Origin: Deltaproteobacteria bacterium
GTDB lineage: Bacteria; Myxococcota; Kuafuiibacteriia; Kuafuiibacteriales; Kuafuiibacteriaceae
Length of the DNA stretch: 64,000 nucleotides
Reading direction: 5' to 3'
Assembly (NCBI GenBank): GCA_016703535.1
Contig: JADJBV010000001.1
Coordinates: 6,190,001 to 6,254,000 of the forward strand
Every line of letters starts with the position of its first letter. Positions within the stretch are counted from its first letter, which is position 1. Below, in pieces: positions 46,601-53,602 of this stretch. A model generated the notes under the pieces. That model was given only the letters and a program-made list of their open reading frames with translations, was not told where the DNA came from and did not search any database. Position numbers and translations under genes: made by a program.

Positions 46601-47089
46601 ATGAAGAAGATCACTGCCCTTGCCCTGACCTTCGGTCTCACCTTTGCCGCCGGCGTGGCCTCCGCCGCGCCCTACGCGATGGCGGGTTGTGGCCTCGGAT
46701 CGGTGATCATCGGCGCCGACGGGTTCATGCAGATCTTCGCCGCGACCACCAACGGCACCTTCGCCAGCCAGACCTTCGGCATCACCACCGGCACCTCCAA
46801 CTGCGTGCGCAGCGGCGTGGTGTTGGCCGACAAAGAACAAGAGGCCTTCTTCGAGTCCAACTACGCCGAGCTCAGCGGCGACATCGCCCGAGGCGGCGGT
46901 GAACACCTGGAGGCCTTGAGCGGGCTCTTCGGCTGCGATGCCGAGATCCGCCCGGTGCTCTTCCAAAAGGCCCAGGCCAGCTACGAGACCATCTTCCCCA
47001 GCGAACAGACCACGTCGATCCAGGCCCTGTACCTCTTGAAGGTGACCCTCAGCCAAGACGAACGGATCGCCGCGGCCTGCGTGCTCTGA
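46601..47089 (+). CDS. DUF3015 family periplasmic protein
   Basis: 162 aa. Sec signal peptide MKKITALALTFGLTFAAGVASA, then the family hallmark AGCGLGSVIIG near the mature N-terminus. The helical C-terminal part has EQEAFFESNYAELSGDIARGGGEHLEAL and two further cysteines. Function unknown; in several proteobacteria DUF3015 genes sit beside DUF4105 genes, as here (4-bp gap). Likely the first gene of a four-gene run up to 50178. Confidence 0.88.
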   Translation: MKKITALALTFGLTFAAGVASAAPYAMAGCGLGSVIIGADGFMQIFAATTNGTFASQTFGITTGTSNCVRSGVVLADKEQEAFFESNYAELSGDIARGGGEHLEALSGLFGCDAEIRPVLFQKAQASYETIFPSEQTTSIQALYLLKVTLSQDERIAAACVL

Positions 47090-47093
47090 TCCG

Positions 47094-48974
47094 GTGATCA
47101 TGTTCGGGGTCTTGGCCCTGGCCGCCGCCACCACCACGGCGGCCCTCGACCTCGACTACCTGGAGCAACTCCTCGCCGCAGCCCAGTCGCTACAACTGGC
47201 CGACGACGACACCTGGCGCGCCCTCGTTCACTACGAACCGCGCCCCTTCGGTGGCCTGAAGAGCACCGCCGACGCCCCTGATTTTTTCGCGGATCCCGAA
47301 GGCCGCACCGATCCGATCGCCGAACTCGAGGCGACCATCGCCGTCTTTTTTTCACCGCCCCTCGAAGAGTCGGAGGCCCTTCAACACCCCCAGTGCCGCT
47401 TTCGGGCCCGCTACCAGTGGCTGGTGGAGCGCCTGGAGATCGATCCCGTGCGCCTGCCGCCCCAACCGTGTGCTCGCTTCGAGTGGTGGCGCCAAACGAT
47501 CCGGGCCGAAGGCGCGACCTTGGTCTTCGCCGCTGCGTACCTCAACAACCCGGCCTCGATGTTTGGCCACACCTTCTTGCGCCTCGATCGCCGGGCCGGT
47601 GGCGCCGCCGATCTGCTCGCTTATACGGTCAACTTCGCGGCGATCCCCACCAGCAACAACCCGTTGATCTACACCGCCCTCGGCCTGGCCGGCGGCTTCC
47701 CGGGCATCTACTCGACGTTGCCCTACTACTTGAAGGTCAAGGAGTACTCGAGCCTGGAGCACCGAGATCTCTGGGAGTACCGCCTGGACTTCTCCACACC
47801 CGAGCTGGAGCGGCTGGTGGCCCACCTCTGGGAGTTGGGCAACGTTCACTTCGACTACTGGTACCTGGACGAAAACTGCTCCTATCAGCTGCTCTCCTTG
47901 CTGGAGGTGGCCCGCCCTCAACTCCAGTTGACCCAACAGTTTCCGCTCTACGCGATCCCGGCCGACACCATCCGGGTGGTCGCCGAGGTGCCCGGTCTGG
48001 TCCTGGAGCGCCGGCATCGACCTTCGGCGTGGGCCACCTTGTCGGCCCAACGGGCGGAGCTGGAGGGGGACGAGGTCGAGCTGGCGCGCCGTGGGTCCGA
48101 AGGAGGCGCGATCGGGGCCGTCGCCGATCCCCAACGACAAGCCCGGATTTTGGACGCGGCCTTGAGCCTGCTCCGCTTTCGCAGCGGCACCGCCACCACC
48201 AGCCTCAGCCAACAACACGAACGTCGTTTGCTCCTGGCTCGGGGGCGTTTGGGTGTGCCCGCCACGCCGCTGCCGATCGATCCGGGCCAACCTCCCGAGG
48301 CCGGCCACGGCACCGCGTTGATCACCGCCGGTTTGGGTTGGTCAGGGCCCGGCCCCTTCCTGCGCCTCGAGGGTCGATTTGCGCTCCATGATCGGCTGCA
48401 ACGCCCGAGCGGCTACGTGGCCGGCTCCCAAATCGAGTTCCTCCGCTTCGGCGTGCGAGTGCCTTTGACCCAAGAGGCCGCCCCCGCCGAGCTGGATCAG
48501 CTGCGGGTGTTGGAGATCGTCTCGTTGACGCCCCTCGATCGCTGGGCCTTCCGCTGGTCTTGGCGCCTCGGCACCGGGCTTTGGCCCCAACGGGAGGGGG
48601 GTTGTACCGGCACCCGCTGTTGGGCCTATGGCGTCGGCGGCGGCCCGGGGCTGGCGATCGCGCCCTTCGGTGAGGCCCTGTTGACCTACCTCTTCGTGGA
48701 CGGTCAGGTGGCCGCGGGCCCGGTGTTTCGTGATCACTACCGGGTGGGCCTGGGCGGCACGGCCGGCTTCCAGCTCGATCCTGATCTCGGCTGGCGAGGG
48801 CTCCTCGAGGCGAGTTATCTCTTCCCGGTGTTGGGCGACGAACGGAGTCGGGGGCCCTACCGCTTGAGCGGCGCGCTCGCGATCGATCTGGCCGCGGACC
48901 TGGAGCTGCGGGCCGAAGGTCTGCTCGGGCGTGAGCTGAAAGAGGCCAAGCTCAACCTGCAGTTCACCTTCTGA
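47094..48974 (+). CDS. DUF4105 / Lnb-type periplasmic domain protein with outer-membrane-like C-terminus
   Basis: 626 aa from GTG 47094 (ATG 47100 is equally possible); the first 20 residues look like a weak signal peptide. The DUF4105 domain (about residues 130-330) shows AAYLNNPASMFGHTFLRLDR, NPLIYTALGLAGGFPGIYSTLPYYLKVKEYSSLEHRDLWEY and YLDENCSYQLLSLLEV, with the His and Cys expected of an NlpC/P60-like thiol fold. The family includes the Bacteroides lipoprotein N-acyltransferase Lnb. The last 230 residues alternate like beta strands ending in Phe (LNLQFTF), suggesting an outer-membrane barrel half. If active, it may acylate lipoproteins, which abound here. It overlaps the next gene by one base (TGATG). 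Confidence 0.87.
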   Translation: MIMFGVLALAAATTTAALDLDYLEQLLAAAQSLQLADDDTWRALVHYEPRPFGGLKSTADAPDFFADPEGRTDPIAELEATIAVFFSPPLEESEALQHPQCRFRARYQWLVERLEIDPVRLPPQPCARFEWWRQTIRAEGATLVFAAAYLNNPASMFGHTFLRLDRRAGGAADLLAYTVNFAAIPTSNNPLIYTALGLAGGFPGIYSTLPYYLKVKEYSSLEHRDLWEYRLDFSTPELERLVAHLWELGNVHFDYWYLDENCSYQLLSLLEVARPQLQLTQQFPLYAIPADTIRVVAEVPGLVLERRHRPSAWATLSAQRAELEGDEVELARRGSEGGAIGAVADPQRQARILDAALSLLRFRSGTATTSLSQQHERRLLLARGRLGVPATPLPIDPGQPPEAGHGTALITAGLGWSGPGPFLRLEGRFALHDRLQRPSGYVAGSQIEFLRFGVRVPLTQEAAPAELDQLRVLEIVSLTPLDRWAFRWSWRLGTGLWPQREGGCTGTRCWAYGVGGGPGLAIAPFGEALLTYLFVDGQVAAGPVFRDHYRVGLGGTAGFQLDPDLGWRGLLEASYLFPVLGDERSRGPYRLSGALAIDLAADLELRAEGLLGRELKEAKLNLQFTF

Positions 48975-49555
48975 TGCGATCCCTTTGGCTCATCACCTTG
49001 GTCGGTTGCGCCGGGAGCAGCGGCGTCCTGCCGACCCCCGCGGGGCCGGTGCAATTGATCGACGTCGGCGTCGAAGAGCGGCGTTGCCTCGCCGAAACCT
49101 TGGACGCCTTGTCCTCCCTGCCCGCCGACGAGGATCCAGGTGCGGTCGATCCCCACTTCCGACGGGTCTTCGGCTTCGACTTCTCCGGGCCGCGGCTGCT
49201 CGAGTGGTGGCGAGCCCACATCGTGCGGATCGAGCTCGGCGATCCGTGGACGGTGGCGGTCTACGATCGCCCCAAGGGGATGATCGTCGGCCCCGGCTTT
49301 TGTCCCCTGCCGCTGAGCCAACGGCTGGGCATCTTGATCCACGAGGCCCGGCACGCCGATCCCGGCGGCCACCCCCACGGCCCCTGCCCTCCCCCCCTCC
49401 AGGCCCTGGGGGACGACGCTTGTGACCCTCTCCCCCTCGGGGCCTATACCTTCCAGGCGGTCTTCCTGAGGGCCCTCGCCCAACGTGGCCTAATCTCTCC
49501 GGATTCCGCCGAACGAGGGGCCCGGGAGGCCGAACTGCGGGTCCCTCACCTCTGA
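48974..49555 (+). CDS. Small lipoprotein with HExxH motif
   Basis: 193 aa, ATG 48974 overlapping the DUF4105 stop. A short signal peptide with lipobox (LITLVGC) predicts an envelope lipoprotein. The motif LIHEARHADPGGHPHGPC (about residue 117) contains HExxH and further His residues, as in gluzincin-like peptidases. GLRL-type hydrophobic strands precede it. Cys residues (CLAET, FCPLP, CPPPL, CDPLP) probably form disulfides. It may be a metallopeptidase or a degenerate one; the family was not recognised. Confidence 0.72.
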   Translation: MRSLWLITLVGCAGSSGVLPTPAGPVQLIDVGVEERRCLAETLDALSSLPADEDPGAVDPHFRRVFGFDFSGPRLLEWWRAHIVRIELGDPWTVAVYDRPKGMIVGPGFCPLPLSQRLGILIHEARHADPGGHPHGPCPPPLQALGDDACDPLPLGAYTFQAVFLRALAQRGLISPDSAERGAREAELRVPHL

Positions 49556-49590
49556 CCAGTTTTGTCATAGGTCGGGGGGATGATGGGGGC

Positions 49591-50178
49591 ATGAAAGAAA
49601 ACGAAATCAACGCGCCTCAACACTACGGTCGGACCTTCGTCCTGCCGATCGAACAACTGCTGATCCCGATCGACACTCGGGTCGACGAAAGTGAGCTCTC
49701 GGGCCTTTTCGAGTTGGCCGAGTCGATGCGCCGTGGCGCCGGCGTGGGTCAACTCCACCCGGTGGTGGTGGTCTGGCGACAAAAGAGTTGGGTCTTGGCC
49801 GCTGGCTTTCGCCGCGCTTTGGCGATCCAGACCTTCCGCGAAGAGCTGGGCTTCACCAGCATCTTGGCCCGTCGCGTCCGCGAGGAACACGCGGGGGTCT
49901 TGCGCTTGGTGGAGTTGAGCGCGCGCAAGAGCCCGCTCAGCTACGAGACGACTCGGCTGGTGCACGATCTGGTGCAAGGTGAAGGCGGTCGCCCGCGTTT
50001 GGTGCCCGCTGACATCGCAGCGGCCATCGGTCGCAGCAGCATCCACGTCCGTGCGCTGGCGCGCTTTTACGGAGCGCTGGCGCCGGAGATGCGCGCGGCT
50101 TGGCAGAACGAACACGATCGAAACACCGCGCGCCGGCTGCTCGCCGATCTGAGCAAACGTTCGCGACTGGGCGATTGA
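49591..50178 (+). CDS. Orphan ParB-like protein (ParB/Spo0J N-terminal-like domain plus HTH)
   Basis: 195 aa. Residues about 15-100 resemble the ParB N-terminal domain: LPIEQLLIPIDTRVDES, QLHPVVVVWRQ and the box-II-like AGFRRALAIQ (equivalent of G-x-R-R). A helix-turn-helix candidate is at about 138-158 (VPADIAAAIGRSSIHVRALA). There is no ParA neighbour and no ParB C-terminal dimerisation domain, so it is not a classic partition protein. It is more likely a DNA-binding regulator of the Noc/ParB-like nuclease group. It sits 35 bp after the lipoprotein gene and is followed by a hairpin. Confidence 0.8.
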   Translation: MKENEINAPQHYGRTFVLPIEQLLIPIDTRVDESELSGLFELAESMRRGAGVGQLHPVVVVWRQKSWVLAAGFRRALAIQTFREELGFTSILARRVREEHAGVLRLVELSARKSPLSYETTRLVHDLVQGEGGRPRLVPADIAAAIGRSSIHVRALARFYGALAPEMRAAWQNEHDRNTARRLLADLSKRSRLGD

Positions 50179-50187
50179 GCCCGTGGA

Positions 50188-50222
50188 GGGTCGGGCAGGC
50201 GGCTTCCCCGTCGGCCCGACCT
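50188..50222 (+). terminator. Hairpin terminator candidate after the ParB-like gene
   Basis: GGTCGGGC (50189-50196) pairs with GCCCGACC (50214-50221), with a 17-nt loop, and continues with a short TTCGGTT tract. It lies 11 bp past the stop and 27 bp before the histidine kinase ATG. Confidence 0.5.
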
Positions 50223-50247
50223 TCGGTTAGTGTCCTCTTGGGCCCCC

Positions 50248-51822
50248 ATGTCCTGGACCCGGCGACGTTTCCCGATCGTGGCACTGGGCCTGGGCCTGGT
50301 GCTCTTCGCCGTCTGGGCCGTGCAGCTGGTCCTCGAGGTTTCGGTCCTTCGCCAAGACGTGGAGCAACGGGTCGGCTGGCTCCGGGCCTTGGATGGCCGG
50401 GCGCCGCTGGCCGACCAAGACCGACGAAGTCTGGTGGCCGAGCTGGAGCGGGAGGGTCACCTCGACGCGCTCGGGCAAGAAGCGCTGCAGACCTTTCGCG
50501 ACAACCGTGATCCGGCGGCCACCACCGGGGCGGCCTTGATCTTGACCCAACAGGTGCGGCGCCAGACCGCGGCGATCTCCAGCACCCTCGGTGGACATTG
50601 GAGCTCGATCAACCTCTTGGTGGCGTTGGCCCTGGGTTTGGCGGCCACCACCTTGGTCTTGTTCGTGCGCACTCAACAGGTGCTGACCGCACGAGATCGG
50701 GCCGAAGCCGAAGCTCGCCGGGTCGCCGAAGAAAACGCTCGATTGGCAGCGGCTCGGCTGGAGGACTCGCAGCAGACCTTTCACGAGGTGCTCGGCCAAC
50801 TCCCGGACGGTGTGTTGATCGCCCAAGACGGACGGGTGGTGCGCGGCAACGCGGCGGCCCACCGGCTGCTGGGCGAAGACGTGGAAGACCGCCCCCTGGA
50901 GGGGTTGTTGGGCCCGGAGGCGGTGGCGGCGGGAGAACCTCGGGCCATCGATCAAGGCAAAGAGTTGGGCGGCAAACGCCGGATCCTGGAGATCTACGGC
51001 CCCTGCGCGATCCAGCTGGAAGGCCAACCCGCGACCTTACACCTGCTGCGGGACGTCACCGCGGCGCGGCAGCTGGCGATGCGCTTTCGGCTCAACGATC
51101 GGTTGGCGGCGGTCGGGACCTTGGCCGCCGGCGTCGCCCACGAGATCAACAACCCGCTGACCTTCGTGGGCAGCAACTTGGTCTACGCCCGGGAGGCGCT
51201 GGAGAACCTACCCGGGATCGATCCCAAAGTACGGGCCGAGCTCCTCGACTGCCTCCGGGACGCCGCCGAAGGTTCACGGCGGGTCGCGATGATCGCCAAG
51301 GACCTGAAGAGCTTCGCGCGCCCCAGCGATGATCTCTTGGGGGCGGTCGACGTGCGCCAGGTTTTGGACTCCACCATCAACCTGGTCCGTAGCCAGCTGG
51401 CCCGCATCGAGGTGCAGCGCGACTACGGGACCGCGGTGCCGGCCGCCGCCAATGAGGCGCGCCTGGGCCAGATCTTCGTCAACCTGTTGACCAACGCCGC
51501 CCAGGCCATGCCTCCGGGGCACCCGTCCCCTTGGATCAAGGTCCGGACACGCCTCGACGACGGCCGAGTGATCATCGAGGTCGAAGACAACGGCAGCGGC
51601 ATCTCCCCCGAGGTGCGGGAGCGGATGTTCGATCCCTTCTTCACCACCAAAGAGATCGGTCAAGGGACGGGCCTGGGGCTCTACGTAACCCATCGGATCG
51701 TCTCGGAGTTGGGGGGCACCATCGGGGTCGACAGCGCGGTGGGCGTGGGCACGACCTTCCGGATCAGCCTGCCCAGCGCGGGCGGCTCGCCAACACGGAC
51801 CGCGGTTGCATCTCCTCAATAG
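50248..51822 (+). CDS. Membrane-bound sensor histidine kinase (hybrid-free, PAS-containing)
   Basis: 524 aa from ATG 50248. The sensor half has two membrane helices (about 8-30 and 120-142) framing a roughly 90-residue periplasmic loop without a known ligand domain. Next come a coiled coil (AEAEARRVAEENARLAAARLEDS) and a PAS-like domain (LPDGVLIAQDGRVVRGNAAAHRLLGE). The HisKA box is AAGVAHEINNPLTFVGSN with the phospho-His near residue 297. HATPase motifs are NLLTNAAQAM (N box), EDNGSGIS (G1), FFTTKE (F) and GTGLGLYVTHRI (G2). No response-regulator gene is adjacent; the partner may lie elsewhere. The stop is inside a 19-bp palindrome. Confidence 0.94.
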   Translation: MSWTRRRFPIVALGLGLVLFAVWAVQLVLEVSVLRQDVEQRVGWLRALDGRAPLADQDRRSLVAELEREGHLDALGQEALQTFRDNRDPAATTGAALILTQQVRRQTAAISSTLGGHWSSINLLVALALGLAATTLVLFVRTQQVLTARDRAEAEARRVAEENARLAAARLEDSQQTFHEVLGQLPDGVLIAQDGRVVRGNAAAHRLLGEDVEDRPLEGLLGPEAVAAGEPRAIDQGKELGGKRRILEIYGPCAIQLEGQPATLHLLRDVTAARQLAMRFRLNDRLAAVGTLAAGVAHEINNPLTFVGSNLVYAREALENLPGIDPKVRAELLDCLRDAAEGSRRVAMIAKDLKSFARPSDDLLGAVDVRQVLDSTINLVRSQLARIEVQRDYGTAVPAAANEARLGQIFVNLLTNAAQAMPPGHPSPWIKVRTRLDDGRVIIEVEDNGSGISPEVRERMFDPFFTTKEIGQGTGLGLYVTHRIVSELGGTIGVDSAVGVGTTFRISLPSAGGSPTRTAVASPQ

Positions 51823-51833
51823 AATCTATTGAG
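51815..51833. terminator. Palindrome between convergent genes, candidate bidirectional terminator
   Basis: CTCAATAGA-A-TCTATTGAG: perfect 9-bp arms around one base, AT-rich in a GC-rich region, between the histidine kinase stop and the convergent gene ending at 51844. It can fold as a 7-bp stem with a 5-nt loop. Confidence 0.45.
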
Positions 51834-51843
51834 TGTCTTACAT

Positions 51844-53394
51844 TTAGTAGAGTTGGTCGAAGGCCACCACGACGTGGCGCAGGGTCCGGCCGCCGATGTT
51901 CACCTCTTCGGCCGGGGTCCGAGAGACCTCTCGACCGTCGAAGACGTAAGGTTTGGCGATGAAGGTGCCGACCTGGGCTTCGGGCACGGCGAAGTGCAGC
52001 TCCACCGGGCGATCCTCGAGGTAACGCCCCAAGATGTGCAGCACCAGGGCGTGTTCCACCGAGTGGAAGCCGTTTTTCCACTCGTTGCACTTGGCGGTGT
52101 CGTCGTCGGGCCATCCGTAGACCGGGGTGCCGTTTTGGCGGATGCCGGGGATGATCTCGCGGATCGGGCGGCGGGTGTCGACGTAGTCGCTGAGCCAGTG
52201 GGCTTGGGTCTGCTCCCGCACCGAAACATAACGACCGTCGATCAGATCCAGGGTGGCGGCCAGCTGATCGGCCTCGGCATAGATCCACCAGTCCGAACCC
52301 CATTCGTTGACGGTGGCGTTCACCGGCCTTTTTCCCCAACGCCCGTTGGTGCTGTCGTAGGCCCGATCGACCCAGCGGTAGACGTTGTCTTTGACGAAAC
52401 CTTCGAAGGGGTGGTCGGCCAGGCGTTTGTCGATCTGCAGCAACATCCAGTAGCTCTTCAGCGTGTGGCCGAAGTCCACGTGGCGGGTGCCGTACATCCC
52501 TTTTCGGGTGCTGACGCCCCAGAAGATCCCGTCGGCCCAGAAGTGATCGATCATCGTCTGGCCGAGGAGCCTGAGGTGCATCAAGGCCTGCTCGCGCCGG
52601 GACTGTTCGGCGAAGATCGGCTGAGTCAGGAGCAAAAAGGCGTTGATCACGTCGAGCTGAGCCACCAGCTCCCAACCGCCGTCGTTCGATTGATCGACCT
52701 CGGCGCTGAGATCGGCGCTGCGGCCGTCCCGGATCCGTTGGGTCCCGGTGTCGAAGTATTGGGCCGGATCGAAGAGCAGATCGTAGAGCCCGAGCAAAGT
52801 GGCCTCAGCCTCGGGATCTCGGGTCACGAAGTCATAAGCCGCAAAACCCAAGGCGCAATAGGAGAGGTCCTGGGCGTATTTCGGGCCTTCGATCGGGTTG
52901 CCGGTCGCGTCGAGGCGTTCGTGACAACCACCCCGGGGATCGACCGCCTTGGTGCGCAGCCAGCTCATGCCGGCGTGGGCCAACTCCAGGAGCCGAACGT
53001 CACCGGTCATCATGTAGGCCATCGAGTAGGCGTAGGTTTGGCGGGCCAACATGCGGGGCCGCCGTTCGGTCGAGCCCCGGATCGCGCCGGTCATACTTCG
53101 GTAGGTGGGGAAGTTGCCTTCGGGGGTGCCAGCGGCCTCGGTCATCCGCCAGTAGGGCAAGAGGTCCTCGTCCAGGTGGCGCCGCCAACGATCCCCTTCG
53201 AGACCCGCCGGGACCGCAGCGGCCGGCGGCGGCACGTGCCGATAGGCAACAAAGCCGAGGTCGGGCTCGAAGCCCGCGTCCTCGACCAAGCCAAGGTCGA
53301 GCTCAGCCCCGGCGTCGGGCGTAACGTCGGGATCGTCGCTGCAGGCCCACGCAAAGATCGGCAATAGGAGCCAAGGCACCAAACGCATGACCAT
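51844..53394 (-). CDS. Lipoprotein with N-acylglucosamine 2-epimerase-like (alpha/alpha) barrel
   Basis: 516 aa from ATG 53394 (ATG 53388 also possible). Signal peptide with lipobox FAWAC, then an Asp-rich linker (DDPDVTPDAGAELDLGLVEDAG). The domain from about residue 70 has repeated helical hairpins with aromatic-rich turns: RMLARQTYAYSMAYMMTGD, GGCHERLDATGNP, YDFVTRDPEA, DFGHTLKSYWMLLQIDKRL and NGFHSVEHALVLHILG. These match the AGE/cellobiose 2-epimerase family, including the His residues used for proton transfer (DFGHTLKS, FHSVEHAL). An envelope location for such an enzyme is unusual; it may act on cell-surface or exogenous glycans. Divergent from the kelch lipoprotein. Confidence 0.8.
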   Translation of the reverse strand: MVMRLVPWLLLPIFAWACSDDPDVTPDAGAELDLGLVEDAGFEPDLGFVAYRHVPPPAAAVPAGLEGDRWRRHLDEDLLPYWRMTEAAGTPEGNFPTYRSMTGAIRGSTERRPRMLARQTYAYSMAYMMTGDVRLLELAHAGMSWLRTKAVDPRGGCHERLDATGNPIEGPKYAQDLSYCALGFAAYDFVTRDPEAEATLLGLYDLLFDPAQYFDTGTQRIRDGRSADLSAEVDQSNDGGWELVAQLDVINAFLLLTQPIFAEQSRREQALMHLRLLGQTMIDHFWADGIFWGVSTRKGMYGTRHVDFGHTLKSYWMLLQIDKRLADHPFEGFVKDNVYRWVDRAYDSTNGRWGKRPVNATVNEWGSDWWIYAEADQLAATLDLIDGRYVSVREQTQAHWLSDYVDTRRPIREIIPGIRQNGTPVYGWPDDDTAKCNEWKNGFHSVEHALVLHILGRYLEDRPVELHFAVPEAQVGTFIAKPYVFDGREVSRTPAEEVNIGGRTLRHVVVAFDQLY

Positions 53395-53449
53395 GCGTCC
53401 GCCGGGCGGTGGTCCCCGGTCAACCCGCTCCTTCGCCGCTGTGTCCGGA

Positions 53450-53466
53450 GGTGTCACGGTGACACC
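53450..53466. promoter_or_regulatory. Perfect 8-1-8 dyad in a divergent promoter region
   Basis: GGTGTCAC-G-GTGACACC, 55 bp from the minus-strand start (53394) and 26 bp upstream of the sigma-54-like element at 53492. Candidate activator or repressor site serving both lipoprotein genes. Confidence 0.55.
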
Positions 53467-53491
53467 CGTCCTGACCTGCCCGCAAGCCCAC

Positions 53492-53507
53492 GGGCATGAC
53501 CCTTGCT
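53492..53507 (+). promoter_or_regulatory. Candidate sigma-54 (-24/-12) promoter for the kelch lipoprotein
   Basis: GGGCATG-ACCC-TTGCT compared with the consensus TGGCACG-N4-TTGCW: the GG and GC doublets are present at the exact required spacing, with two mismatches outside them. A start point near 53519 would give a leader of about 84 nt before ATG 53603. Two sigma-54 activators are encoded in this window. Confidence 0.45.
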
Positions 53508-53602
53508 CTCGCCGGGGGACACCCGCCGACCGCGGTTGCCTTGAGGTGCGGCCCGACCGATGTTGGACCGTCCGAACAGGCCAGGGACCGAGCAAAAAAA
53601 GG

